A stretch of DNA of 64,000 nucleotides from Pseudomonas mohnii (GCF_900105115.1 NZ_FNRV01000001.1:2166001-2230000), one strand, 5' to 3'; counted from the stretch's first letter, positions 54,321-63,404 are shown. Notes: generated by a model from the sequence alone, not told the origin. A program made the numbers and translations.

Positions 54321-55162
54321 GAAACGCCACCCTCGCCAACCAGCTTCTCCAGCGCCCAGATGAGGACGAAGTCGATCAGCACGATCAGCACGGCAAACGA
54401 AAATACGGTTGGGTCGAGCGAAGACACGGTGCGGCTGTACATCCAGATCGGCACGGTCATGACGTCGATGGTGTAGAGGAAATAGGTCACGGTGAATTCG
54501 TTGAACGAGACGATGAACGCCAGCAGCATGCCCGCCAGAATCCCCGACTTCATCAACGGCACCACCACATCGACGATCGCCCGCAGCGGAGAAGCGCCAA
54601 GCATTTGCGCAGCCTCTTCGACTTCGCTGCCGATGGAGAGCATGGCGGCGGTGCAGTTCTTCACCACGAACGGCAACGCCAGGATCACGTGGGCAATCAC
54701 CAGGCGCGAGGTGGTCATCTGGAACGGCAGGCTGTCGAACACCAGCAGCAACGCCAGGCCCAACACCACCATCGGGAACACCAGCGGCAGCGACATCAAT
54801 TGCAGCGCCACGGCTTTGCCGCGGAATTCGCAACGGGTCAGTGCGTACGCCGCCGGCACCGCGATCAGCGTCGCGAAGACCATGGTCAGACACGCCACCA
54901 TCAGGCTGGTGGTCATGGCTTTGCCCAGGCTCAGCACGTCGCTGGCGTCCGGCGAAACGAAGGTGTGCCAGGCGGCCTTGTACCATTGCAGGCTGTAGCT
55001 GCTCGGCGGGAAGTCGAGGTTCGACGCGCCACTGAAGGACATGACGATCATGGTCAGGATCGGCAACACCGCCAGCAACAGGATGAAGCCGGACAGTATG
55101 CCTGCGAACTTGCCGGTCTCTCCCGGCAACAGCGACTGGCGCTTTTTGATCAGGGTACTCAT
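54314..55162 (-). CDS. ABC transporter permease 2 (PotC-like)
   Basis: The 282-residue protein starts MSTLIKKRQSLLPGETGKFA and has six membrane helices. The binding-protein-dependent transport motif is around EEAAQMLGASPLRAIVDVVV (EAA loop). It overlaps permease 1 by 4 bp (ATGA) on the minus strand. Confidence 0.92.
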   Translation of the reverse strand: MSTLIKKRQSLLPGETGKFAGILSGFILLLAVLPILTMIVMSFSGASNLDFPPSSYSLQWYKAAWHTFVSPDASDVLSLGKAMTTSLMVACLTMVFATLIAVPAAYALTRCEFRGKAVALQLMSLPLVFPMVVLGLALLLVFDSLPFQMTTSRLVIAHVILALPFVVKNCTAAMLSIGSEVEEAAQMLGASPLRAIVDVVVPLMKSGILAGMLLAFIVSFNEFTVTYFLYTIDVMTVPIWMYSRTVSSLDPTVFSFAVLIVLIDFVLIWALEKLVGEGGVSF

Positions 55163-56067
55163 TGCGAAGCCTCCAGCATGCGCCGACGACGGCCAGTGAT
55201 GTATTCGGATAGCGTCATGATCGCGAGCGTGGTGACGATCAGCACCACACCGGCAGCGGACGCGGCGGGCCAGTTCATCAGCGGCGCGATCTGGTCATGC
55301 ACCATCACCGCCAGCATCGGCACGCGACGGCCACCGAGCAGCAGCGGCACCACGAAGCTGCTGGCGTTATAGGCAAACACCAGGGTCGCACCGGTGATGA
55401 TCCCCGGCAGGCTCATCGGCAACACCACTTGGCGGAACACTTGAAAACGACTGGCGCCAAGGGTGGCGGCGGCCTCTTCGTAACTGCGGGCAACGCCGCG
55501 CATGGCGCTGGCGATCGGCAGCACGGCCAGCGGGAAGGCGGTTTGCACCAGGCCCATCAACACGCCGTTCTGGTTGTAGAGCAGCATGATCGGACGCTTG
55601 ATCAGGCCCAGGCCCATCAACGTCTGGTTGAGCATCCCGCCCGGGCCGAGAATGACCAGCCAGCCGTAGCTTTGCAGCAGCAGGTTGACCAGCAAGGGCA
55701 GCAGCACCGCCGCGAGGAAAATCCGGCGCACGAACGGCGAGGTCAGGCGCGACATGGTGTAAGCCACCGGGATCGCCAGCACGACCGCGATCACCGCACT
55801 GATCAGCGCCAGGCGCAGGGTCAGCAGCAGGGATTTGAGGTAGTAGGGTTCCAGTAATTGCGCGTAGCTGGCCAGGCTGAACCCGCTCCATTCCGCGCCC
55901 TTGGTGCCCACGCTCATGCGCAGGACCAACAGGCTGGCGGCAATCAGTACGCCCAGAAACAGCATCGACGGCGAAAGAAACAGCCAGGCACGCGTCGTCG
56001 GCGAAACACCCCGATCAGTGCGCGCGGGAGCGGCACTCACCGGATGGGTCAGAGGTTGGTGTTCCAT
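55159..56067 (-). CDS. ABC transporter permease 1 (PotB-like)
   Basis: The 302-residue protein starts MEHQPLTHPVSAAPARTDRG and has six helices. The EAA loop reads EEAAATLGASRFQVFRQVVL. It pairs with permease 2 as the heterodimeric channel. A REP pair separates it from the binding-protein gene upstream in the operon. Confidence 0.92.
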   Translation of the reverse strand: MEHQPLTHPVSAAPARTDRGVSPTTRAWLFLSPSMLFLGVLIAASLLVLRMSVGTKGAEWSGFSLASYAQLLEPYYLKSLLLTLRLALISAVIAVVLAIPVAYTMSRLTSPFVRRIFLAAVLLPLLVNLLLQSYGWLVILGPGGMLNQTLMGLGLIKRPIMLLYNQNGVLMGLVQTAFPLAVLPIASAMRGVARSYEEAAATLGASRFQVFRQVVLPMSLPGIITGATLVFAYNASSFVVPLLLGGRRVPMLAVMVHDQIAPLMNWPAASAAGVVLIVTTLAIMTLSEYITGRRRRMLEASQ

Positions 56068-56129
56068 AGCAAAGGTCTCGTCAATGGAAGATCAGTGGCA
56101 CACGGAAGCGGGGTATCAACCCCGATCCC

Positions 56130-56232
56130 CTGTAGGAGCGAGCTCGCTCGCGATGGACGTTAACGATAACGCGGAGCATCAGACAGCCCGTGTCGACCAT
56201 GCGTCCTTCGCGAGCAAGCTCGCTCCTACAGA
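56130..56232. repeat. REP pair inside the ABC operon
   Basis: Facing GCGAGCTCGCTCGCG-type units (56130-56157 and 56205-56231) lie between the binding-protein stop and the first permease start. Such elements often stabilise the upstream mRNA portion, favouring binding protein over permease. Confidence 0.82.
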
Positions 56233-57336
56233 TCAGGAAGAAAAGATTTCCGTGTAACGACGAATCCATTGGTCATGCACGGTGGCCAGGAAGGCGTTGT
56301 CGTGCATGATCGCCTTCTCGGCAATCTGCTCCGGCGTAAGGATGTACGGGCTCTTGCGCGCTTCGGCGGAGATGATCGCCTTGGCGTTGACCGGGCCGTT
56401 GTAGATGTCTTCGGCCATCTTGCCCTGTACCAGCGGGTCCAGAGAATGGTTGATGAAGGCGTAGGCCAGGTCGGTGTCGCCCGGACGATTCTTTGGCATC
56501 ACCGAAAGCATCAGGTCGGTGTAGAAACCTTCCTTCATGCCGAAGGTGGCGCCCAGGCCGTAGTTCGGATCGCGGATCTGTTTCGGGAAAAACGCCGGCG
56601 CGTACAGGCCCCCCATGTCCAGCGAACCGGTGCGGAACAGTTCGGCGATCTGGTTCGGGTTTTCACCCAGGGTCACCACACGGTCCTTGAGCTCGGCGAG
56701 TTTCTTGAAGCCCGGCTCGATGTTGTGTTCGTCACCACCGGCCAGTTTGGCGGCGATGATGATCAGGTCCATGGCCTCGGTCCAGTTCGGCGGCGGCAGG
56801 AAGATGTTCGGTGCCAGCTCGGCATCCCACAGGGCGGCGTAGCTGGCCGGAGCTTCCTTCTGCGTGCGAGTGCTGTAGACCAGGCTATTGCACCAGAGCA
56901 GGTAACCGATACCGTGGCCATTGGCGCCGGTGCGATACTTTTCCGGTACATCGACAATGTTGGGAATGCGGTTGAGGTCGGGTTTTTCCAGCAGGTTGGC
57001 AGCGGCCAGACCTTCGGCGCCGACGCCTGCCAGGGTGATGATGTCGTATTGCGGACGATCACCGCCGGCCTTGAGTTTGGCGACCATTTCCGAGGTACTG
57101 CCGGTGCGGTCAGCGATGACCTTGACGCCGTATTTGTCCTCGAACGTCGCGGCGATGTTGCGCAGTGCGGCCAGGCCTGTGTCGTCGGACCAGGTCAACA
57201 GACGCAGGGTCTTGCCCTGGAAACGGGTATCACTGGCATTGGCCTTGACGAACGGCAGGCTCATGGCCGCCGCAGCAACCGAGGCTACGCCCACGGTCTT
57301 GATGAATTGACGTCTGTTCAGATCATGCTCGCCCAT
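56233..57336 (-). CDS. Polyamine-type periplasmic binding protein with Tat signal
   Basis: The 367-residue protein begins MGEHDLNRRQFIKTVGVASV, a twin-arginine signal (NRRQFIK), with cleavage near residue 34 (FVKANA). The mature part is a solute-binding fold (TLRLLTWSDDTGLAALRNIA) of the PotD/SBP type. Together with the PotABC-like genes downstream and the AruI-like decarboxylase and aldehyde dehydrogenase genes upstream, it suggests uptake of a polyamine or guanidino compound. It is the first transporter gene of the operon. Confidence 0.9.
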   Translation of the reverse strand: MGEHDLNRRQFIKTVGVASVAAAAMSLPFVKANASDTRFQGKTLRLLTWSDDTGLAALRNIAATFEDKYGVKVIADRTGSTSEMVAKLKAGGDRPQYDIITLAGVGAEGLAAANLLEKPDLNRIPNIVDVPEKYRTGANGHGIGYLLWCNSLVYSTRTQKEAPASYAALWDAELAPNIFLPPPNWTEAMDLIIIAAKLAGGDEHNIEPGFKKLAELKDRVVTLGENPNQIAELFRTGSLDMGGLYAPAFFPKQIRDPNYGLGATFGMKEGFYTDLMLSVMPKNRPGDTDLAYAFINHSLDPLVQGKMAEDIYNGPVNAKAIISAEARKSPYILTPEQIAEKAIMHDNAFLATVHDQWIRRYTEIFSS

Positions 57337-57348
57337 TACGGACTCCCT

Positions 57349-57356
57349 TTGTTTTT
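57349..57356 (-). promoter_or_regulatory. Crc/Hfq-type CA motif before the binding-protein gene
   Basis: Read on the minus strand, AAAAACAA fits AANAANAA and runs directly into AGGGAG, the ribosome-binding site of the gene starting at 57336. Confidence 0.5.
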
Positions 57357-57520
57357 TTAGGTATAAGGCAGGTCGAAGCTATTGCATCCGCGCGACTGGA
57401 TCAGCGTTTTCCCCTCTATTTTCGGGGGGTTGGTTGAACCAGTGAGTTCATCCTGAGGTTGTGTAAAACCGCTGACTATCGATAAAAACTCATTGAAGCC
57501 ATGACGCCAGCACATGCCTC

Positions 57521-57621
57521 ATGTAGGAGCGAGTTTGCTCGCGATAGGTGCGCGGGCGGCGCGTAAACTCAGGCGCTCCGCGTCATCCTTGACGTCCATC
57601 GCGAGCAGGCTCGCTCCCACA
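57521..57621. repeat. REP pair (inverted)
   Basis: Facing units with GCGAGTTTGCTCGCG and GCGAGCAGGCTCGC cores at 57521-57547 and 57596-57621. Confidence 0.82.
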
Positions 57622-57631
57622 ATAATCGTCG

Positions 57632-59092
57632 TCAGACGGCTCGAATCACGTGCTTGATTTCCTGGAAAGCCTGCAAGCCCCACGGGCCCAATTCACGACC
57701 GATGCTGCTCTGTTTGTAGCCACCCCAAGCGGTCTGCGGGAAGATCACCTGTGGCGCGTTGATCCACACAAGCCCCGCTTGCAAAGCGTTGGCGACGCGA
57801 TCCGCCGTCTCGGCATTGCGCGTCACCACGCTGGCGACCAGACCGAACTGACTGTCATTGGCCAGGGCAATCGCTTCGGCTTCGCTGGCAAAGCTGCGCA
57901 CGCAAATCACCGGGCCGAATATCTCTTCACACCACAGCGCACTGTCGAGGGGCACTTCGGTGAAGATTGTCGGCTGCAAAAAATATCCGCGCGGCAGATC
58001 CGCCGGGCGATTGCCGCCGCAAATCAGCTTGGCACCGGTACTCAAACCGCGGTCGATGTGGCCGAGCACGCGCTGGTATTGCGCTTGATTGACCAGCGCG
58101 CCCATTTCCACGTTCGGATCGAACGGGTCTGCCACGCGAATCGCTTCGGCACGGCTCTTCAATCGAATCAGGAATTCATCGGCCAGTTCGTCGGCGACCA
58201 GCACGCGGCTGGTGGCCGAGCACATTTGCCCGGCGTTGAAGAAACCGCCGCCACAGGCGACTTCCACGGCCAGGTCGATATCGGCATCGGCCAGCACCAG
58301 CAACGAGGATTTGCCGCCCAGCTCCAGGCTCACGCCTTTGACGGTTTCTGCCGCACGTTGCATGACCTGTACGCCTACCGCGTTACTGCCAGTAAACGAC
58401 ACCTTGGCGATGCGCGGGTCCGCCGACAGCGGCGCGCCAACCGCCAGCCCCGTGCCGCACACCAGGTTGAACACACCGGCGGGCAAGCCGGCTTCGGCAA
58501 TGATTGCCGCCAGTTCCAGCTCCGGCAAAGGCGTCACTTCCGAAGGCTTGAGCACCACGCAGCAACCGGCAGCCAGGGCCGGGGCCAGTTTCCAGGCCGT
58601 GGTGACCATCGGGAAATTCCACGGCACGATCAGGCCGACCACGCCGCAAGGTTCGCGGCGCAGACGAGCGCGGAAATCTTCGCTCGGCAGTTCAACGGCG
58701 CTGTCCTGTTTTGCGTCGAGGCCTTCGGCCAGACCGGCGTAATACTCGAACGTGGCGATCACGTCATCGACGTCGATGGCCGCTTCGAACTGTGGCTTGC
58801 CGTTGTTGAGGGACTGCAAATGCATCAAGTGCTCACGACCGGCCTGCACGCCGGCGGCGATTTTGCGCAGGATCGCGCCGCGCTCGGCACCGGTGGTTTT
58901 CGACCAATCGGCGAAAGCCCTGGTCGCGGCGCTGACGGCTTGTTCGACAGCGCGCTCGTCACCGCCCTTCACCGTGGTCAACAGAGCTTCGGTTGCCGGG
59001 TTGATCACCCGCAGGTGTTCGCTGCTGGCGGACCATTGGCCGTCGATGAACAGGCCGTCCAACGTGGTGGGTAACGTCAAGGCCGCGCTCAT
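57632..59092 (-). CDS. NAD-dependent aldehyde dehydrogenase (betaine/guanidino-aldehyde type)
   Basis: The 486-residue enzyme has the conserved VPWNFPMVTTAWKLAPAL, a general-base Glu in VSLELGGKSSLLV (near residue 250) and the catalytic Cys in FNAGQMCSATSRV (near residue 285). It probably oxidises the aldehyde made by the upstream decarboxylase (4-guanidinobutyraldehyde if that is AruI-like). It starts overlapping the decarboxylase stop as ATGA, so the two are coupled. Confidence 0.92.
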   Translation of the reverse strand: MSAALTLPTTLDGLFIDGQWSASSEHLRVINPATEALLTTVKGGDERAVEQAVSAATRAFADWSKTTGAERGAILRKIAAGVQAGREHLMHLQSLNNGKPQFEAAIDVDDVIATFEYYAGLAEGLDAKQDSAVELPSEDFRARLRREPCGVVGLIVPWNFPMVTTAWKLAPALAAGCCVVLKPSEVTPLPELELAAIIAEAGLPAGVFNLVCGTGLAVGAPLSADPRIAKVSFTGSNAVGVQVMQRAAETVKGVSLELGGKSSLLVLADADIDLAVEVACGGGFFNAGQMCSATSRVLVADELADEFLIRLKSRAEAIRVADPFDPNVEMGALVNQAQYQRVLGHIDRGLSTGAKLICGGNRPADLPRGYFLQPTIFTEVPLDSALWCEEIFGPVICVRSFASEAEAIALANDSQFGLVASVVTRNAETADRVANALQAGLVWINAPQVIFPQTAWGGYKQSSIGRELGPWGLQAFQEIKHVIRAV

Positions 59093-60726
59093 TTCGACAC
59101 CGCCTTGGTCCAGGCAGTCTGATCGATTTCGATCAGGGTCGGGCCTTGACGATCCGAGGCTGCGCGCAAGGCGCCACGCAGTTGCTCGACGCCGCTGACT
59201 GCTTCGGCGGCACAGCCCAGGGCCTTGGCCACCGCGATAAAGTCCGGGGTGTAGATGTCCACGCCGACCGGCTCGATGGCGCGGTTGACCATATATTTCT
59301 TGATCTCTTCGTAGCCCTGGTTATTCCACAGCAGCACGATCACCGGGGTGCGCGCTTCAACGGCGCTGGCCAGTTCCGGCAGGGTGAATTGCAGGCCACC
59401 GTCACCGATCAGGCACACCACCGGCGGACGTACGCCACCTTCGATACTGCCGCCCAACCAAGCGCCAATCGCCGCCGGCAAGGCGTAACCGAGGGTGCCG
59501 TAACCGGTGGACGAGTTGAACCAGCGACGCGGGCGCTGCGGGTTGAACGTCAGGTTGCCGGTGTACACCGGTTGAGTCGAATCGCCGACGAACACCGCGT
59601 TCGGCAATTCGTGCAAAACGGTTTCGAGGAAACGGGTCTGGGCCAGAGTCGGCGCATCCCAAGAGGCCGCCAGTTCTTCGCGCAGGCGGGCGGCACGCAC
59701 CTGGCCCCAATCGTTGCGGCGCTCGGCCAGGGACTTGTACGACAGCGCGCTCAACAGGGCTTGCGCGGCGTTGCGCGAGTCGGACACAAGGGCCATGTGC
59801 GGCGGGTAGTTGCGCACGGTCTGGTCCGGGTCGATGTCAACACGCAGCAGCTTGCCGGGAATGTCGAAGCCACCGGCGAAGGTAACGTCGTAGTCGGTCT
59901 CGGCCAATTCAGTTCCGATGGCCAGTACGACATCGGCCTCGGCAACCAGCGCGCGAGTGGCGACCAGGCTTTGGGTCGAACCGATCAGCAGCGGGTGACC
60001 GGATTCCAGCATGCCCTTGGCATTAATGGTCAGGGCGACGGGCGCGTCCAGCAGCTCAGCCAGTTCAGTCAGCTCGGCGGCGGCGTCGATGGCGCCGCCA
60101 CCGGCGAGAATCAGCGGACGCTTGGCGCCCGCCAGCAGTTCGGTCATGCGCGACACCGCAGTCGGCGATGCCCCGGCGCGGTCGATGTTCACCGGGACGC
60201 TGGCGAGCAGGTCGTCGGCTTCTTCCACCAGAACATCCAGCGGAATTTCAATGTGCACCGGGCGCGGACGGCCGGCCTGGAACAGCGCAAACGCCCGGGC
60301 CAGAACACCTGGCAATTCCGAGGCCGACATCAGGGTGTGGGAGAACGCCGCGACACCGGCGCACAATGCGCTCTGGTTCGGCAGCTCATGCAGCTTGCCG
60401 CGACCGCCGCCCAACTGGTTGCGCGATTGCACGCTGGAGATCACCAGCATCGGGATCGAGTCGGCATAGGCCTGGCCCATCGCGGTGGTGATGTTGGTCA
60501 TGCCAGGGCCGGTGATGATGAAGCACACGCCCGGTTTGCCGCGGGTGCGGGCATAGCCGTCGGCCATGAAACCGGCGCCCTGTTCGTGACGCGGCGTGAC
60601 GTGGTTGATGCTCGAACGGGCCAGCCCGCGATACAGCTCCACGGTATGAACCCCGGGGATGCCGAACACCTGCTCCACCCCGTAACCTTCGAGTAACTTG
60701 ACCAGTACTTCGCCACACGTCGCCAT
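59089..60726 (-). CDS. aruI: ThDP-dependent decarboxylase, probable 5-guanidino-2-oxopentanoate decarboxylase
   Basis: The 545-residue protein starts MATCGEVLVKLLEGYGVEQV, with the acetolactate synthase-like fold. The catalytic Glu lies in PRHEQGAGFMADGYARTRGK, and the ThDP motif is GDGGLQFTLPELASAVEA ending in NN. It is closest, by my memory of the family, to AruI, which decarboxylates 2-ketoarginine to 4-guanidinobutyraldehyde in the arginine transaminase pathway. No aruH transaminase gene is adjacent, so another 2-oxo acid is possible. It is divergent from a LysR gene. Confidence 0.75.
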   Translation of the reverse strand: MATCGEVLVKLLEGYGVEQVFGIPGVHTVELYRGLARSSINHVTPRHEQGAGFMADGYARTRGKPGVCFIITGPGMTNITTAMGQAYADSIPMLVISSVQSRNQLGGGRGKLHELPNQSALCAGVAAFSHTLMSASELPGVLARAFALFQAGRPRPVHIEIPLDVLVEEADDLLASVPVNIDRAGASPTAVSRMTELLAGAKRPLILAGGGAIDAAAELTELAELLDAPVALTINAKGMLESGHPLLIGSTQSLVATRALVAEADVVLAIGTELAETDYDVTFAGGFDIPGKLLRVDIDPDQTVRNYPPHMALVSDSRNAAQALLSALSYKSLAERRNDWGQVRAARLREELAASWDAPTLAQTRFLETVLHELPNAVFVGDSTQPVYTGNLTFNPQRPRRWFNSSTGYGTLGYALPAAIGAWLGGSIEGGVRPPVVCLIGDGGLQFTLPELASAVEARTPVIVLLWNNQGYEEIKKYMVNRAIEPVGVDIYTPDFIAVAKALGCAAEAVSGVEQLRGALRAASDRQGPTLIEIDQTAWTKAVSK

Positions 60727-60736
60727 GTCATTGCCC

Positions 60737-60744
60737 TTTTTATT
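60737..60744 (-). promoter_or_regulatory. Crc/Hfq-type CA motif before aruI
   Basis: Read on the minus strand, AATAAAAA fits AANAANAA and runs into GGG, about 10 bp before the aruI start. Confidence 0.5.
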
Positions 60745-60885
60745 CGATTGAGACGCCGGGCCTGCGCAGTGTTTATGATGGATTCGCAGGTCCAGGGATG
60801 GCCTCATTGGAACGGGCGACACATAGCCGCAACAATGGATAAAAAATCATACTAGCCATGTCCTCACGTCATACCTTGGATCCGA

Positions 60886-61767
60886 ATGAAACGACTGCCT
60901 CCCCTGCCGGCGCTGTACACATTTTTGATTACCGCGCAGTGCTGCAACTTCACCCGGGCCGCCGAGCAACTGCACATCACTCAGGGCGCAGTGAGCCGGC
61001 AGATTGCCGGGCTGGAGGATCACCTGGGTTATGAACTGTTCATCCGCCAGGCCCGCGGCCTCGACCTCACCGCCGAGGGACGGGAATGGCTGCCACGTGT
61101 CCGGCAGATTTTCGGCCTGATCGATGAAGCGGTGGAGCAGATCGGCGAGAAGCGCGAAACCCTGCGACTCAAGGCCCCGACCTGCGTCATGCGCTGGCTG
61201 TTGCCACGGCTGTTGCAGTGGCAGAAAGAACGCCCGGACGTGCCGGTCGAACTGACCACCACGGTCAAGCACGGCGTGGATTTCCATCGCGAGCAATTCG
61301 ACGCGGCCGTGATGTATGGCGCGCCGCCGGAGGCTTCGCTGGTGTCGCAACGCCTGTTCGAAGAACGACTGACACCGGTGTGCTCCAAGCCATTGCTCGA
61401 AGGCCCAGTACCGTTGCACACGCCGAAGGATCTGGAGCAGCACATGCTGCTGCACCCGACCCGGGATGAACGGGACTGGAAGGCCTGGCTGGCCTCGGCG
61501 GATGTTCGCTTGAGTAATGTGAGCAAGGGTCAGCATTTCGAAACGCTGGACCTGGCGATGTCGATGGCGTCACAGGGCACCGGTGTAGCGATCGGCGACT
61601 GGTCGCTGATTGGTGATGACCTGAGCGCCGGGCGGCTGGTCATGCCTTTCGATCTGATCGTAAAGACAGGCTTGGCGTATTACCTGGTTTCCCCCGAAAA
61701 ACCCGGACCTTCGGCGAAATTACGCGAGCTGACGGGGTGGTTGGTGGAGCAAGCGCAGAGTCGCTGA
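60886..61767 (+). CDS. LysR family regulator (GcvA-like)
   Basis: The 293-residue protein begins MKRLPPLPALYTFLITAQCC. Its HTH reads FTRAAEQLHITQGAVSRQIA followed by GLEDHLGYELFIRQ, the GcvA subgroup pattern. A substrate-binding domain fills the rest. It is divergent from the decarboxylase-dehydrogenase genes, its likely targets, with 159 bp between. Confidence 0.92.
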   Translation: MKRLPPLPALYTFLITAQCCNFTRAAEQLHITQGAVSRQIAGLEDHLGYELFIRQARGLDLTAEGREWLPRVRQIFGLIDEAVEQIGEKRETLRLKAPTCVMRWLLPRLLQWQKERPDVPVELTTTVKHGVDFHREQFDAAVMYGAPPEASLVSQRLFEERLTPVCSKPLLEGPVPLHTPKDLEQHMLLHPTRDERDWKAWLASADVRLSNVSKGQHFETLDLAMSMASQGTGVAIGDWSLIGDDLSAGRLVMPFDLIVKTGLAYYLVSPEKPGPSAKLRELTGWLVEQAQSR

Positions 61768-61792
61768 AAGCCAGGAGTCCTGGCGTGATACC

Positions 61793-61824
61793 CCTGTGGG
61801 AGTGAGCTTGCTCGCTCCCACAGA
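61793..61824. repeat. REP palindrome
   Basis: CTGTGGGAGTGAGC and GCTCGCTCCCACAG pair around a short loop, between convergent LysR and oxidoreductase genes. Confidence 0.8.
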
Positions 61825-61834
61825 GACAGTCAGT

Positions 61835-62449
61835 TCAATACCCGACGGTAAACCGCTGGCGAATGTGCTTCGGCGCTTCCACTTCATCCAGCATTGCGAT
61901 GGCAAAGTCAGCGAACGTGATCCAGCTGCGCCCTTCGCTGCTCACCAGCAAATCATCCTTGCCGATCCGGAATTTTCCCGTGCGTTGACCTTCGACAAAC
62001 TCTGCCGACGGCGACAAAAAGGTCCAGTCCAGATCCCGTTCCTGACGCAGGTTTTCCAGAAACTCGGCACCCGCCCCGGCTTCTGCCTTGTACTCGGCCG
62101 GGAAGCCTGGGCTATCGATCACCCGGGTGCCATCCGGCAACAACAAAGACCCGGCACCGCCCACCACCAACAGGCGATTGACCCCGGCCTTTTTCACCGG
62201 TCCGATGACGGCACTGGCCGGCAGCGTGGCGAAATGCGCGGCGCTGATCACCAGGTCATGACCCGCCACTGCGGCTTGCAACGCAGCACTGTCGAGGGCA
62301 TCGACATTCTGACTGACCACGCCGGTACGCTGGCCGATCTTCGAGGTATCGCGGGCGATGGCGGTGACACTGTGACCACGGCGCAGGGCTTCTTCCAACA
62401 GCTGGCTACCGGCACGACCGGTGGCACCGATGATTGCGATTTTGCTCAT
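61835..62449 (-). CDS. NAD(P)H-binding oxidoreductase (atypical SDR)
   Basis: The 204-residue protein begins MSKIAIIGATGRAGSQLLEE, with the GATGRAG nucleotide-binding loop of atypical short-chain dehydrogenases (NmrA/YwnB-like). No full catalytic Tyr-x3-Lys motif is visible. It may be a quinone or flavin-type reductase or a redox sensor. It lies 70 bp after the MBL-fold gene on the same strand. Confidence 0.87.
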   Translation of the reverse strand: MSKIAIIGATGRAGSQLLEEALRRGHSVTAIARDTSKIGQRTGVVSQNVDALDSAALQAAVAGHDLVISAAHFATLPASAVIGPVKKAGVNRLLVVGGAGSLLLPDGTRVIDSPGFPAEYKAEAGAGAEFLENLRQERDLDWTFLSPSAEFVEGQRTGKFRIGKDDLLVSSEGRSWITFADFAIAMLDEVEAPKHIRQRFTVGY

Positions 62450-62519
62450 GACGTTCTCCAGTTGGCTTGAGGTGTATCTGTAGCAACAAAAATGTTTATG
62501 TGGCGGTCATCACAAAAAC

Positions 62520-63404
62520 TCATTCACCCCACTTCATCTCGCCCTTGGCGACCTTGGCGCTCAGCTCCAGGGAGCTTTCGTCACCCAGTGTCGAGAAGCG
62601 TTTTTTCATCGCGACGATCAGTGCGGCCGCATCCTTGGCCCTGGCGGTTTCCTCGTCGAAGGCCTTGATGTAATCGGCGGTGAATTGCACCGCCGCCAGG
62701 GAGCGGGCGCTGTCCCCGAGGTAATGACCCGGGATGACGGTTTTCGGTTTCAGGGTTTCGATCGAGTGCAGCGTAGTCAACCAATCGGCATGGGACTTCG
62801 GGGTTTGGGTGTCAGCCATCCACAGGTGAATGTTTTCTGCCACGACCACGCCACCGACCACGGCCTTGATCGATGGAATCCACACGAAGCTGCGATCCGG
62901 TTGCTTGCCCTCAAGACCGACCACCTGCAGTTTCTGCCCTTCGAGCATCAGGCTGTCGCCCTTCAGCACCTCCGGCACGATGGTTTTAGCCGGTACGTCG
63001 GCGCCCATTTTCGGACCCCAGAACGCCAGTTTGCCGTCGACGGTGTGCTTGATGTGATCAACGGTCGGCCGGGAAGCGAGCACCTTGGCGTTGGGGAATG
63101 CAGCCGTCAGGGTGTCGAGGCCGAAGTAATAGTCCGGGTCGCCGTGACTGATGTAGATGGTGGTCAGTTGCTTGCCGCTGGCGCGGATTTTTTCCACCAC
63201 CTGTTCGGCCTGGGACTTGCCGAATTGGGCGTCCACCAGAATGGCCTCTTTCTCACCGCTGACCAGTACCGATGTCACCGGAAAAATGGCCTTTTCGCCG
63301 GGGTTGTAGACATCCAGGGTCAATGTCGACGCGGCGGCGTGAGCGGCGAAACCGAGAGCGGTGGTCGCCAGCAAAACGCGTTTGAGAGTGGTGAAACCGA
63401 TCAT
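62520..63404 (-). CDS. Periplasmic MBL-fold metallo-hydrolase
   Basis: The 294-residue protein has a signal peptide MIGFTTLKRVLLATTALGFA ending HAAA. The MBL motif is SHGDPDYYFG: His and Asp are present, but the usual second His of HxHxDH is Asp and the third is Tyr, so metal binding may be altered. IPGHYLGDS keeps a later His. I use ATG 63404 (GGAG at good spacing). Divergent from a LysR gene, its probable regulator. Confidence 0.85.
   Translation of the reverse strand: MIGFTTLKRVLLATTALGFAAHAAASTLTLDVYNPGEKAIFPVTSVLVSGEKEAILVDAQFGKSQAEQVVEKIRASGKQLTTIYISHGDPDYYFGLDTLTAAFPNAKVLASRPTVDHIKHTVDGKLAFWGPKMGADVPAKTIVPEVLKGDSLMLEGQKLQVVGLEGKQPDRSFVWIPSIKAVVGGVVVAENIHLWMADTQTPKSHADWLTTLHSIETLKPKTVIPGHYLGDSARSLAAVQFTADYIKAFDEETARAKDAAALIVAMKKRFSTLGDESSLELSAKVAKGEMKWGE

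Larger units (their letters stand above)
57337..57631. other. Intergenic region between the dehydrogenase and transporter genes
   Basis: The 295 bp contain a REP pair (57521-57621) and the leader of the binding-protein gene with a Crc-type motif. No ORF is supported. Confidence 0.5.
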
